From contig CADAYK010000006.1 of the NCBI GenBank assembly GCA_902792105.1, forward strand, positions 1 through 64,000: 64,000 nt of DNA. Reading direction: 5' to 3'. The translations under genes and the position numbers were made by a program. Source of the DNA: an uncultured Ruminococcus sp. (GTDB taxonomy: Bacteria; Bacillota; Clostridia; Oscillospirales; Acutalibacteraceae). The notes under the pieces were generated by a model. It had not been told where the DNA came from. It was given only the letters and a program-made list of their open reading frames with translations, and did no database searches. This document shows positions 1-8,957 of the stretch, in pieces; positions within the stretch are counted from its first letter, which is position 1, and the number at the start of each line of letters is the position of its first letter.

Positions 1-776
1 ATCGCGTCGCTGACATCCTTTGAAAGCTCCATATTCTGGAACTCTTTGTTGTCCGACAGATAAAGATTAAAGCCTTGAGTTAAGTCAAACTTTGCCTCTG
101 CCGAATCAAATGCCAAGTCAAGAATGTGACCGCCCTTTGTTTTGTCATCCGAAATAAAGTGGAAATGCCATCCGGGAGTGTTAAGACCGTTCATATAATC
201 GGGACAATACAGCGCCACGATCGTTCCCTTGATATTATCGTAATTGAATTCTCTTTGATCGGTGGAAAGCGCCTTGTCAAGAGACTTATAAGGCTTCTCC
301 TGTTTCAGCTCGCTGCGGACGTTCATCTTTTTGAATTCACCCGTTACCTTCACCATATAAAACAGGTTTTTGCCGTTTGCCTCAACCGTTTTATTGAGCT
401 GTTCCTTGAGCTTGTCAATATTTTCCGCCTTTGAAAGGGTTTCGCTTTTATCGTTATCAAAAAATGTAACATTCGAGAATGGAACCGTTTCATTGTTATC
501 CGCTTCCTTAACGGTTCCGTCGCCAAGTGCCTGATACACCTTGCCGTCCAAAACGATCATTTCACCGTTAACGCCCTCAAAGGTACCTATTCCGGTATCG
601 CCGTGCTGCTTTAATTCCTCCACGCCGATTATTCCGTCATAGTATCCCTGTGTGAGAGATTGCAGCAGCGCTACCTGAAAAACAGTTTCCCTGCCGGTAT
701 TCTGCTGCGAAGAACAGGCTGATAAAGAAGAACCTGCCAAAGCTCCCGCCAATAAAACAAGCAGTATTTTTTTCAT
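1..776 (-). CDS. Acetolactate decarboxylase, lipoprotein form (partial, 3' end missing)
   Basis: Converts 2-acetolactate to acetoin, the branch from pyruvate to acetoin or butanediol. The gene runs off the left edge; 258 codons are visible from ATG 776. An AAGGTGAT ribosome site precedes the start. Family features are readable in order: the YYDG motif near residue 45, HGDTGIGTFEGVNGEM, VPFSNV, and the zinc-binding segment WHFHF...KGGHILD with its three histidines. Residues 1-21 form a lipoprotein signal ending LSAC, so the enzyme is predicted to sit outside the membrane on a lipid anchor. Some Bacillus-type enzymes of this family are secreted, so export is not unique, but a lipobox is less usual. 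It lies 31 bases after the phosphatase gene at 808-2265 and may share its transcript. Family call is firm; the missing C-terminus was not seen. Confidence 0.85.
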   Translation of the reverse strand, partial: MKKILLVLLAGALAGSSLSACSSQQNTGRETVFQVALLQSLTQGYYDGIIGVEELKQHGDTGIGTFEGVNGEMIVLDGKVYQALGDGTVKEADNNETVPFSNVTFFDNDKSETLSKAENIDKLKEQLNKTVEANGKNLFYMVKVTGEFKKMNVRSELKQEKPYKSLDKALSTDQREFNYDNIKGTIVALYCPDYMNGLNTPGWHFHFISDDKTKGGHILDLAFDSAEAKFDLTQGFNLYLSDNKEFQNMELSKDVSDA

Positions 777-807
777 TACTATCACCTTTCTTTATTAAAA
801 TAAAAAA

Positions 808-2265
808 TTATTTTCCGTTATATCTTATACAAAGCATGGTTAAGTCGTCAAACTGCAGTCCGCCGCCGGTAAAAGCGTTCACCTCGTTTTTTACATTTGT
901 CAGGATCTCTTCCGGCGATCCGTTTGGATTTATGTTTAACGCTTCTATCATTCTGTCGGCGCCGAACAGCTCTTTCCCGCTGTTGTTTGCTTCGGGGACT
1001 CCGTCGGTGTAAATAAACAGCGCGTCACCCTTGTTCAGTGTAAACTCATAATTACTGTATACCATACCATCAAAGCCGCCGATTATAAAATCATGCCGGT
1101 CATTCATGAGAGTAAACTTTTCACCGTTTCTATATATTGCAGGATATTCGTGACCGGCGTTTGAGGCTATAACCTTTCCTGTATCAATGTTCATTATGCC
1201 GAGCCATACCGAAACGAACATATCCGCCTGATTGTTGCTGCAAATACGGTCATTCACAAACTCCAGAATATCGGAAGGACTACCGCCCATAAGGGTACGG
1301 TCGCTGATCAAAATTTTTGAAGCCATCATAAACAATGCGGCCGGAACGCCTTTTCCCGAAACATCCGCTATTACAAGCGCAAGATGTTTTTCATCTATTA
1401 AGAAAAAGTCATAAAAATCTCCGCCAACCTCTTTAGCTGTATACATTGAGGCAAAAATATCAAATTCTTTTCTTTCGGGAAATGCGGGGAAAATGTTCGG
1501 AACCATGCTGTTTTGAATTTGCGTAGCAGTGTTAAGCTCGGTTTTTACGTTTGCCGACGCGCGGGATATTTCATCCTGCCTGAGCACCATATTATGACCA
1601 CGCTTGGCTATATAAACAGAAATAAAACTGATTACCGTAAACACAAGAAGCCTTGGCAAAAAACCGTTTATCAACATCCAAACTACTGCTCTTGCGGGAT
1701 CAACACCCAAAGCGGTCACCGAAGAACGCAAGCCGTTTTGAATAACCAATACGGTTCCGTTTTCTATGGAAGGGTAAAAATTCAGGTCAATTATTCCGTA
1801 AAGGACTGAGGTCACGCTTGCCGCTGCCAGCAACAAGGCTGATAAAATTGACATCATCAAAGTAAATCCCTTGGAAAAATACCTGCTCGACAAAAGAACG
1901 GGAATGATCATAATGAGGATCACGTTATGATTAAGAATGCAGAACAATTGCGTGCACACACACTGCAGGGTAATTATCATAACATATTTCAGCCAGCGTT
2001 TTCTGCCCTTATATTTAAAATATAGCATTACAGGCACCGAAAACTCAGCCAAGCCCAACACGGCAAGGACAGTCATTCTTTGGTTAACGACCGTAAACAC
2101 CCCCGCAAGGTTTAAAATCCACGCGATAAGAAGTATGGAGGCGCAGGAGAAAATAACCCAAAGTGACAGGCGGTTGGAATCATATTCATTTTGCTCAAAA
2201 ACCGCTTTGGTTTCTTCTGATTCATATATTTTAAAATAGTTTTTTATTCTTCCCAAGCTTATCAC
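808..2265 (-). CDS. Membrane PP2C-type (SpoIIE/RsbU) protein phosphatase
   Basis: Probable Mn-dependent serine phosphatase that dephosphorylates a STAS antagonist in a partner-switching circuit. Residues 35-225 hold about six membrane segments; the catalytic domain spans about 245-485 with GGDFYD (281-286), DVSGKG (301-306), SNAGHEYP, TDG (420-422) and a late DD pair (473-474), the usual metal ligands. The start is GTG, overlapping the upstream HATPase stop as GTGA, so the two are translationally coupled. The sensor part has no domain I recognise. It is not sporulation SpoIIE itself: that protein is much longer, with about ten membrane segments. The cognate STAS partner is not adjacent; the nearest one visible is at 9180-9476. 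Confidence 0.85.
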   Translation of the reverse strand: MISLGRIKNYFKIYESEETKAVFEQNEYDSNRLSLWVIFSCASILLIAWILNLAGVFTVVNQRMTVLAVLGLAEFSVPVMLYFKYKGRKRWLKYVMIITLQCVCTQLFCILNHNVILIMIIPVLLSSRYFSKGFTLMMSILSALLLAAASVTSVLYGIIDLNFYPSIENGTVLVIQNGLRSSVTALGVDPARAVVWMLINGFLPRLLVFTVISFISVYIAKRGHNMVLRQDEISRASANVKTELNTATQIQNSMVPNIFPAFPERKEFDIFASMYTAKEVGGDFYDFFLIDEKHLALVIADVSGKGVPAALFMMASKILISDRTLMGGSPSDILEFVNDRICSNNQADMFVSVWLGIMNIDTGKVIASNAGHEYPAIYRNGEKFTLMNDRHDFIIGGFDGMVYSNYEFTLNKGDALFIYTDGVPEANNSGKELFGADRMIEALNINPNGSPEEILTNVKNEVNAFTGGGLQFDDLTMLCIRYNGK

Positions 2266-2672
2266 CCCAAGACTTTTTTTATCGACAGTACGTTCTGCCC
2301 GTTGGTGTAATTATATACTATTGAATCCATAGTCTTTTTTACTATAAAAATACCGAGTCCGCCTATCTTACGTTCATCAGCCGACAACGTTGTATCGGGT
2401 TCTGCAATAGTCAGCGGATTAAACGGTTTGCCGCTGTCGATAAACGTAATTATGACCGCCGGCGGATTTTTTTCAAACTCAATTCTTACCGTCGCTTTGC
2501 CCTTGCCGCTTTCGTATGCGTAATGAGCTATATTTCCGAACAACTCATCTATCGCAACATCAATTTGCATACGCGTTTTCATCGGGCAATCGATATTATC
2601 AAGCTCCGAGTTTATAAAATCGGTAACAGTTTCTATATTGCAAACCTCCGCTTCGACCGTTAGTTCCTTCAC
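2262..2672 (-). CDS. RsbW/SpoIIAB-like HATPase (anti-sigma factor kinase)
   Basis: A 136-residue stand-alone GHKL ATPase domain of the kind that phosphorylates STAS antagonists or binds a sigma factor. Visible motifs are the N box (AIDELFGNIAHYAY), the G1 box DSGKPFNPL and the G2 box GGLGIFIVKK, all intact. A longer reading from GTG 2681 is possible, but AAGGAG then abuts the start; from GTG 2672 the same site is eight bases away, so I chose 2672. The stop overlaps the GTG of the phosphatase gene, giving a two-gene kinase/phosphatase unit. No target sigma factor or STAS protein is adjacent. Confidence 0.85.
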   Translation of the reverse strand: MKELTVEAEVCNIETVTDFINSELDNIDCPMKTRMQIDVAIDELFGNIAHYAYESGKGKATVRIEFEKNPPAVIITFIDSGKPFNPLTIAEPDTTLSADERKIGGLGIFIVKKTMDSIVYNYTNGQNVLSIKKVLG

Positions 2673-2741
2673 GATAATCACTCCTTTTTATAGTCGGGTT
2701 TAATTGAAATAATAATACCGGTTTTGCATACCGCAAGCCCG

Positions 2742-3314
2742 TTATGTTTGAAAACGGTACGGTCTGCGGTGTCCTTCGGCAGTTCTCAGCCATTTGTCGG
2801 TTAATACCGGAAATTTAAAGCCCCAGTTTTCGGGCAATGCGTGAGCGACCTGCTTAAAGCCGTTTTTCTTAAGCACCTTCGCGGACGCCCGGTTTTCAAG
2901 CATGGTGCTTGCCGTCAGATAGTTCACATCGGTTTCTTCCAGAACATACTTTACCATCAGTCCGAGAGCTTCGGTAGCTATTCCCTGCCCCCAATACTGC
3001 GGTAATAAACGGTAACCGGCGCTTGCCTTTGACAGAACCGCGCGGTAACCGTAGATTTCAGCCAAGCCGCAGAAGCTGCCGCCTAAGAAAACGCCGAGTA
3101 TAAGTGACTGCTTTATACATTCATCGTATAAACGGCTGATAACATATTCCGCGCTGTCATACTTTTTCTCAAATAGAAACGTCGGCAGCATACGGTAAAT
3201 GTCCTCGTTTTGAGTAAACTCCCGAAGCGCTCCGGCATCATCTGCAGTCAACGCTTTAAGCGTTATTCTGTCACCTTTAAGTACGGGGATCTCGGATAGC
3301 AGCTTCTTTGTCAT
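2742..3314 (-). CDS. GNAT family N-acetyltransferase (RimJ/RimL type)
   Basis: Acetyl-CoA-dependent acetyltransferase of 190 residues. The fold signature is readable: an N-terminal strand with the LKGDRITLKALTADD pattern, the acetyl-CoA loop YWGQGIATEALGLMVKYV near 110-127, and ENRASAKVLKKNGFK near 143-157, typical of RimJ/RimL enzymes that act on N-terminal amines or small molecules. The substrate cannot be read from sequence. An AAGGAG site lies eight bases before ATG 3314. It is followed at 70 bases by the kinase/phosphatase pair and may be upstream in the same transcript. Confidence 0.8.
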   Translation of the reverse strand: MTKKLLSEIPVLKGDRITLKALTADDAGALREFTQNEDIYRMLPTFLFEKKYDSAEYVISRLYDECIKQSLILGVFLGGSFCGLAEIYGYRAVLSKASAGYRLLPQYWGQGIATEALGLMVKYVLEETDVNYLTASTMLENRASAKVLKKNGFKQVAHALPENWGFKFPVLTDKWLRTAEGHRRPYRFQT

Positions 3315-3387
3315 TTTTCAACTCCTTAACACACATAAAACGGTTATCTTCGCAAAGCGGCATTTCGGCGAATAATAAAAGTTCATA

Positions 3388-4848
3388 TTATTTTGAAGCT
3401 TTTAAAGCCTGTTTTGCCTTTTGTTCTCTTTCGGCGGCAAAGGTTTCCTTTGTGCCCATGTGCGGATAGATAAATTCCATATATTCATCGGTAAATACCA
3501 TGTCGCAAAACTGACCTATAACGGTTTGCGGCGGAATATTTTCCGCACGTTTATTCTTTCTGTCAATAGATATAACAGTCAGAGCACCGTCTACAGACAT
3601 AAAAATAACAAGTATAACGGTAATAATCTTTCCCGGCTTTTTGGGAATCTTCTCGATCGTACGGCTGATTAACGGATATATATATCTTAGCCATACAAGC
3701 CCCAGAAAGCCCCAGATAAAGGCAAAGGTAAGGTTTGTTCTGCCGTCAAGATTAAACGGCGTGTCGCTGTAATCCCAGCTGATGCTTCCGAGAAATATTT
3801 CCTGAAAATATGAACAGTAGTATTCAAAGGTTGCGCCGATAACAGCCGAAGCGATATATACGATTACATCATTTTTATTGTAGAGCTTATAAAGACACAG
3901 GGTTATTGCCACCGCTCCGCCACCGTAAACAGGAATAAAAGGTCCCAAAACCACGCCTACTCTCATCTCGAAATGCCCCTCGACAAAAATTGCCCAGACG
4001 GTTTCAAGAAGAGTTCCGAAGAAGCTTCCGACTAAAAACAGCCAGAAAAGCTTGGATAGGCAAAGTCCGTAAGCAAACGGTCTGTCCTCTTTATTCTTGA
4101 TCTTATTCTCGTAAGTCTCGTTGTTTTTTTTCCTAAAAAGGTTATAATGCTCTTTAATGGCCGAAAGATGCTTTTCGTAATCAAAGGATTCCATATCGGG
4201 GAACGCCTTTACAAGCCTCAGCCTGAAATGCTTGCTTTGGATTATTCTGCGCTGATACTCTTCCCTGAGCTCTTCATCGGAAGCAGTTTTTTCTTCATTA
4301 TCCAAAAGGTTGGAAATATCTTCCATTTTTTTAAGATTGCGGCGCAGCTTTATTATTGTTACACAAGAGATAACAATATCGATTATTATCAAAGCGGTAA
4401 TAACCGACGGAATCAATATTGCCGCCCAAAACGGCAATGCCGAAACAATTAAAGCAATGGGAACAAAGGCAAATTTAACCAGAACGATGCCCAAAAGACC
4501 GAATACAAAGGGTTCCCAAACAGCGACAAACTTATTAAGCTTATACTTACTGTCGGAATAATCCTTCCACTTAAAGCCAAATGAGCGTTCAAATATCATT
4601 GAAGTAAAATATTTGTACAGGGTAAGTATAATTGCCGATGTAAAAAACAGCATTATAATATTGTCAAAGCGAAGTACAAAAACATAAAGCAAAACAAAGC
4701 CGAAGCCGATCGACGGCAAAAACGGAAGCGTCAAAAAACCCGGATTTGTTATTCGTTTGTTTTTAAAAGAATAATATACCAGCTCGGTAACCCAACCTAA
4801 AAATGAGAAAATTACAAATACCCACAGGGATTCCGTAAAAAGTTTCAT
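3388..4848 (-). CDS. CmpB-type putative ABC-transporter membrane protein, tandem domains
   Basis: A 486-residue multi-pass membrane protein of the family annotated as putative ABC transporter type IV (CmpB). The N-terminal copy carries FSFLGWVTELVYYSFKNKRITNPGF; a second copy after about residue 265 carries FLVGSFFGTLLETVWAIF and later YYCSYFQEIFLGSISWDYSD. The halves are joined by a charged cytoplasmic stretch (about 185-260). Function of the family is not established; the transporter label comes from family naming, and no ATPase gene is adjacent. A TTG at 4869 would extend the protein by seven residues, but GAGGG sits just ahead of ATG 4848, which I prefer. Most family members have a single copy of this region, so the duplication is the notable feature. 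Confidence 0.75.
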   Translation of the reverse strand: MKLFTESLWVFVIFSFLGWVTELVYYSFKNKRITNPGFLTLPFLPSIGFGFVLLYVFVLRFDNIIMLFFTSAIILTLYKYFTSMIFERSFGFKWKDYSDSKYKLNKFVAVWEPFVFGLLGIVLVKFAFVPIALIVSALPFWAAILIPSVITALIIIDIVISCVTIIKLRRNLKKMEDISNLLDNEEKTASDEELREEYQRRIIQSKHFRLRLVKAFPDMESFDYEKHLSAIKEHYNLFRKKNNETYENKIKNKEDRPFAYGLCLSKLFWLFLVGSFFGTLLETVWAIFVEGHFEMRVGVVLGPFIPVYGGGAVAITLCLYKLYNKNDVIVYIASAVIGATFEYYCSYFQEIFLGSISWDYSDTPFNLDGRTNLTFAFIWGFLGLVWLRYIYPLISRTIEKIPKKPGKIITVILVIFMSVDGALTVISIDRKNKRAENIPPQTVIGQFCDMVFTDEYMEFIYPHMGTKETFAAEREQKAKQALKASK

Positions 4849-5213
4849 AGTACCCTCACTTTTATGCAATTACGAATATGCACAAAGTTTGATTTTTACA
4901 AAACAAAGCTTTAAGCTGCTTGTTATAATCAGCCATCGCTCTTGCCGCAAAGCGGCAAACCGAGCGGGCAATAAAAATTTATATAATAAACGCAAAGCAT
5001 AACGGTAATTAATTCAATAAATGTTTCCTGCGTTTATTATATCACAAAAAAGTTTATCTGTCATTATATTTTTTGTATAGATATTGGTAATTGCGTTGTT
5101 TTAAAAGATAAAATTTAAGTATGTTTATAATATTGTTATATTCATTGTTTTATGATAGAATATATTTATATGATACAGCAGTTTTAAACTGTTTAACAAA
5201 GGAGCCGTACATA
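4849..5213. other. Intergenic region between divergent genes
   Basis: A 365-base AT-rich region holding the divergent 5' ends of the CmpB-like gene and the DUF389 gene. A perfect 14-base inverted repeat is present and listed separately. AT-rich -10-like sequences near 5125-5175 could drive the DUF389 gene, but none pairs convincingly with a -35 box. No open frame here looks coding. Confidence 0.5.
4981..5042. repeat. Perfect 14-bp inverted repeat with 34-bp spacer
   Basis: ATATAATAAACGCA at 4981-4994 is exactly reverse-complemented at 5029-5042. The spacer is AT-rich and the arms are not followed by a T-tract, so it is not an obvious terminator. It lies between two divergent promoter regions and could be an operator, a small RNA stem or a degraded mobile-element end. 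The perfect match is seen directly; the role is unknown. Confidence 0.6.
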
Positions 5214-5987
5214 ATGAACGCAAAACCAGACAAAATGAAAGCTGTATTAAAAAAGATGTTTTCTTTAAAAGAGGATGCAGCTTCACATGAAGAAATACGT
5301 GAAAGGCTTTTGTCCGGCGGAATAATAACCGGAACAAATATGTGCGTATTGATTTGCGCAATGCTGATAGCATCGGTCGGACTGAATGTAAGCTCTACCG
5401 CGGTAATTATCGGAGCAATGCTGATTTCACCTTTAATGGGCAGTATTCTTGCAATGGCTTACGCGCTGGTTTCAAACGATTTCAAGCTTTTGAGAAACCA
5501 CGCCGTAGGATTCGCCATGCAAATCATAATCAGCCTGGCAACCTCGTTTCTGTATTTTTTATGTACTCCTCTAAAGGAAGCCACTCCCGAGCTTCTGGCG
5601 AGAACCTCTCCGACTTTTTTTGACGTGCTTATAGCCACGGCAGGCGGAGTTGCCGGTATTATCGGTCAAACACGAAAGGGCTTGTTCAACAACATTATTC
5701 CCGGTGTGGCAATCGCCACAGCATTGATGCCGCCGCTGTGCACCTGCGGTTATTCCATAGCAAACGGCAACTGGAAAATGCTCGGCGGCGCGGCGTATCT
5801 GTTTATCGTTAACGCTTATTTTATCTTTTTGGCATCCGCTGTTATTTTAAGCCTGCTCAAAACGCCGAAAGTAAAAGAACTGACAGAACGCGAATGGAGA
5901 CGGCTAAGATTCAGAATGGTACGCAACACCATTATAATCCTGATACCGAGCCTTATACTCGGATATATAATGATACAAGGCTCATAA
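5214..5987 (+). CDS. DUF389 family membrane protein
   Basis: A 257-residue integral membrane protein of the DUF389 (TIGR00341-like) family, whose biochemical role is not established. The conserved core is clear: SVGLNVSSTAVIIGAMLISPLMGSILAMAYAL near 50-80 and GVAIATALMPPLCTCGY near 170-186, with six or so membrane segments. The frame extends upstream to 5121, but AAAGGAG at about 5199-5205 fits ATG 5214, so the upstream 31 codons are probably untranslated. It is transcribed alone, divergent from the CmpB-like gene, and ends at a bidirectional terminator. Confidence 0.85.
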   Translation: MNAKPDKMKAVLKKMFSLKEDAASHEEIRERLLSGGIITGTNMCVLICAMLIASVGLNVSSTAVIIGAMLISPLMGSILAMAYALVSNDFKLLRNHAVGFAMQIIISLATSFLYFLCTPLKEATPELLARTSPTFFDVLIATAGGVAGIIGQTRKGLFNNIIPGVAIATALMPPLCTCGYSIANGNWKMLGGAAYLFIVNAYFIFLASAVILSLLKTPKVKELTEREWRRLRFRMVRNTIIILIPSLILGYIMIQGS

Positions 5988-6000
5988 AATCCGTTTATAA

Positions 6001-6037
6001 TCAAAAGTGCCGACCTGCATAAGGCCGGCACTTTTTA
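6001..6037 (+). terminator. Bidirectional terminator
   Basis: Stem AGTGCCG/CGGCACT followed by five T on the plus strand and a run of T on the minus strand. It separates the convergent DUF389 gene and the ECF S-component-like gene. Confidence 0.8.
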
Positions 6038-6052
6038 TATTACAGAATTCAG

Positions 6053-6607
6053 TTAATAATAAAATTCAAAACGCAGCTCTTCCTGCATAAGGATCATCAG
6101 CGGGATCCCGAGCATTACAGGAAATACGGTTCCGTTGAGCATAATGGTCAAAAACAGCAAAGCCGAATCTACTCCCGAATAAGTCAGCATTACGGCAGGC
6201 GTTATTATTCCTGCTTCGATCACGGACGAAATAATTGTGACCGCAAGCAGTTTAAGAATATCTTTTCCGGTTCTGAGATGAAAGCTATTCTTAAATATCT
6301 TTAAACGGAAAAAGTAAAACACAAAAGGTCCCAGAAAGTTTGCCGCAAAGCCTGCGATCGATGACCATCTTAGGCTGTCACTGATTATATCGCCAATTAA
6401 ATTGCCGACAGCAAAGGCTATACACCCCGGGATCCCGAAGAAAATGCCGTAAACAGGCTTAAGAAGCATGACCGGTCGAATATCGGTAAAGCCGGGTATC
6501 ACGCTCATAACCTTAAAAGGAATGGCAATTATCAGATAAACCGATATCATAACAGCGATCAGCACACACAGCTTTACGGGCTGCGGAAGCTTACTGCTTT
6601 TCAACAT
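6053..6607 (-). CDS. ECF transporter S-component-like membrane protein
   Basis: A 184-residue hydrophobic protein with about six membrane segments. The segment RPVMLLKPVYGIFFGIPGCIAFAVGNLIGDI resembles substrate-binding (S) components of energy-coupling factor vitamin transporters, as in the QueT/BioY-like group. Such proteins recruit a shared EcfA1-EcfA2-EcfT module; one is encoded at the right end of this window. The start overlaps the end of the upstream DMT transporter gene by 17 bases; ATG 6607 with a GGGGG stretch ten bases upstream is preferred over GTG 6610. Its substrate cannot be read from sequence, and it could be another small membrane protein of similar topology. Confidence 0.55.
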   Translation of the reverse strand: MLKSSKLPQPVKLCVLIAVMISVYLIIAIPFKVMSVIPGFTDIRPVMLLKPVYGIFFGIPGCIAFAVGNLIGDIISDSLRWSSIAGFAANFLGPFVFYFFRLKIFKNSFHLRTGKDILKLLAVTIISSVIEAGIITPAVMLTYSGVDSALLFLTIMLNGTVFPVMLGIPLMILMQEELRFEFYY

Positions 6608-7511
6608 CACTCTTCAACCCCCTTTTCCCCTTAAATTCTATTATCTCTATAATACTTCCGGCTACAATAAGAATAGCTCCGGTTATATTGAACGGTGTAA
6701 GAGTAGCACGATCTATCAGAGTTTCCGGAAGTACAGTTCCCCATATAAGCGAAAAAACTATTTCGAGCGAATAAATGATCGTCGCTTCTGTCGCAGTGGC
6801 ACGCTTTTGAGCGAAGATGTTCAGGGTTTGCGCAAACGCTATGATAAAATACGCATATATAAACAAGCTTGCTATTATTGTGCCCGACCATGGAATCGAG
6901 GCAAAGGTCTCGGGCTGAAGCACAAACCAAATCACAAAGCTGAGCGCTGATACAAAAACAGAAATGAAAACCGACAGCGAAATCGAATCGTGTTCACCGG
7001 CATAATCATTCAGTTTTACAATAAACACAGCGCGGAAGATGCATCCAAGCAGCATTAAAATCAAACCGACAATGGAAAGATTTGCTAAATTACCGCCCAA
7101 TGCAATAATAATTCCCGAAAGCACCAAAGCTACGGATACCCATGTTTTTGCTCCGACTGTTTTTTTCATAGTGATCAAAACTACCGGAAGCACAACTACC
7201 GTCATCGAAAATGTAAAGGCTCCCGAGGATACGTCAAAATGCTTTAATCCGTAAAGATAAAGGATATTATAAATGCAGTTTAATACGCCTAAAAAAAGGC
7301 ACCGTAAAATCAACTTTTTGCCGCTGCGGCGTATTTCCCTCTTAATGCGCCTGAAAAAACACGCGGCAAGAATCAGCGAAGCTATCGCGTTGCAGATAAA
7401 TGTCGTAGCAAAGGGCAGCACATCATCAGGTATACACGAAAATATGATGACCTCTGTTGACCAACACAAAGTTACACAAATAAGGCAAATATTCGCCTGT
7501 AATTTGTTCAT
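6591..7511 (-). CDS. DMT superfamily (EamA-type) transporter
   Basis: A 306-residue protein with ten predicted membrane segments in two similar halves, typical of drug/metabolite exporters. CWSTEV in the first segment, the long HFDVSSGAFTFSMTVVVLPVV region and EATIIYSLEIVFSLIWGTVLPE in the ninth segment are diagnostic. Likely exports a small metabolite. GGGGGATTGGG precedes ATG 7511. It is translationally linked to the downstream S-component-like gene by overlap. Confidence 0.85.
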   Translation of the reverse strand: MNKLQANICLICVTLCWSTEVIIFSCIPDDVLPFATTFICNAIASLILAACFFRRIKREIRRSGKKLILRCLFLGVLNCIYNILYLYGLKHFDVSSGAFTFSMTVVVLPVVLITMKKTVGAKTWVSVALVLSGIIIALGGNLANLSIVGLILMLLGCIFRAVFIVKLNDYAGEHDSISLSVFISVFVSALSFVIWFVLQPETFASIPWSGTIIASLFIYAYFIIAFAQTLNIFAQKRATATEATIIYSLEIVFSLIWGTVLPETLIDRATLTPFNITGAILIVAGSIIEIIEFKGKRGLKSDVEKQ

Positions 7512-7557
7512 CCCAATCCCCCTTATGAGTAAAGCTGTATGTAAAAATCAAAAACTG

Positions 7558-8841
7558 TCAGGGCTGATCTGTTTTACCGCCGTTATGCTTTCGTCCCTGT
7601 AAGAAACCGGGAAGGGCTTTGCCCTGTTTTTTAAGACTTATATATTCCGCTGTGGCGGTAAACAAAACATCGCCCGATGAATTAATGGCGGTTTCCATAC
7701 TGTCCTGAATGACGCCGGTTATAAAGCCCACGCCGACAACCTGCATTGAAACCTGATCGGAGATACCGAAAAGCGAGCACGCCAGAGGAATAAGCAGAAG
7801 CGAGCCTCCGGCAACTCCGGAAGAGCCGCACGCCGCAAGCGCGGACAGAAATGACAGCAAAAGCGCCGCGGGAAACGAAACCTCTATTCCCAAGGTATGA
7901 GCCGTCGCAAGAGTCATAATTGTAATTGTTACCGCCGCTCCGTCCATATTGATTGTTGCGCCGAGCGGAATCGAGACAGAGTACATATCGCGGTCAAGCC
8001 CGAGCTTTTCACACAAGCTCAAATTAACCGGAATATTTGCAGCCGAGCTGCGCGTAAAAAACGCTGTAAGACCGCTCTCGCGCATACACCGGAAAACCAG
8101 CGGATAAGGATTGCATCTGAGAGATAACGCAACAATCAAAGGATTAATAATAAGCGCAACCGTGAGCATAGTACACACTAAAAGGAGCATCAGCTTTCCG
8201 TAGGTCACAAAAATATCGATACCGCTTTCCGATACCGCGCTGAATACAAGACCGAGTATGCCAAAGGGAGCAAGGTTTATGATCCAGCGTACCACCTGTG
8301 TAACAGCGTCGGAAAAATTCCGCATAACCTCCCGGGTGATCTCCCCTGCGAAACGTTTTAAAGCAAGGCCTATGATCACCGACCAAAACAGTATTCCAAG
8401 GTAGTTGCCCTGAGTAAGAGCCTCAACGGGATTGGCAATAATGTTCAGCAGCAAGCCGTTAAATATTTCGCCTACGCCGGCAGGCGCCGCAGTGTCGGTC
8501 AGCAATTCTTTCGATAACGTTATCGTCTGCGGAAAAATAAAGCTTGCAACAACTGCCGCAACCGAAGCGAGAACAGTAGAGAACAAATATAAAAATATGA
8601 CCAGTCCGAAACGTCTGTCAAACTTAGCGCTGCCCTGGCAAAGTGACGCCGCAACCAAAACAGCGACCAGTACGGGAGCAATAGCCTTAAGAGCGCCGAC
8701 AAACAGCGTTCCGAGCATAGCGATCCATGACGCCTGAGGAATTAAAAACGCCAGTCCCGCGCCTAAAATTATGCCGATAATAATTCGCAGGATCAGGCTT
8801 GATTTGTTGTAGATATTAAAAATCTTTTTTATTGCTTTCAA
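7558..8841 (-). CDS. sstT: Sodium:serine/threonine symporter (SstT-like)
   Basis: A 427-residue member of the dicarboxylate/amino acid:cation symporter family, closest in appearance to SstT, which imports serine and threonine with sodium. Family motifs include the serine-rich hairpin FFTRSSAANIPVNL, the NMDGAAVTITIMTLA helix that carries the substrate-binding region, and the second hairpin SGVAGGSLLLIPLA. The frame is open to ATG 8877, but no ribosome site precedes it; GGAGG lies six bases before TTG 8841, giving a usual SstT N-terminus, so TTG 8841 is preferred. About 45 bases upstream of the DMT gene in the same direction. Confidence 0.85.
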   Translation of the reverse strand: MKAIKKIFNIYNKSSLILRIIIGIILGAGLAFLIPQASWIAMLGTLFVGALKAIAPVLVAVLVAASLCQGSAKFDRRFGLVIFLYLFSTVLASVAAVVASFIFPQTITLSKELLTDTAAPAGVGEIFNGLLLNIIANPVEALTQGNYLGILFWSVIIGLALKRFAGEITREVMRNFSDAVTQVVRWIINLAPFGILGLVFSAVSESGIDIFVTYGKLMLLLVCTMLTVALIINPLIVALSLRCNPYPLVFRCMRESGLTAFFTRSSAANIPVNLSLCEKLGLDRDMYSVSIPLGATINMDGAAVTITIMTLATAHTLGIEVSFPAALLLSFLSALAACGSSGVAGGSLLLIPLACSLFGISDQVSMQVVGVGFITGVIQDSMETAINSSGDVLFTATAEYISLKKQGKALPGFLQGRKHNGGKTDQP

Positions 8842-8907
8842 AACGTTCCTCCACAAAAAAAGGTTTTTGTATACCATTCTCTATTAAAACACTTTAAAAA
8901 AGATGTT

Positions 8908-8957
8908 AGCGGAAAATTTCGCAGAACAAGGACGACAACGCAGTTATGCGGAATTTA
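8908..8957. repeat. Fragment sharing a core with the long palindromic repeat at 33.7 kb
   Basis: CAAGGACGACAACGCAGT at 8927-8944 is identical to 33740-33757, and flanks such as TTTCGCA and TGCGGAA are also shared. The terminal sequences that bound the 33.7-kb copy are not seen here, so this is a partial or separate repeat unit. Confidence 0.6.

Noticed and set aside
808..2265. Possible sporulation SpoIIE
   Set aside because: Too short, with about six rather than ten membrane segments, and no sporulation genes around it; a general SpoIIE-type phosphatase is a better call.
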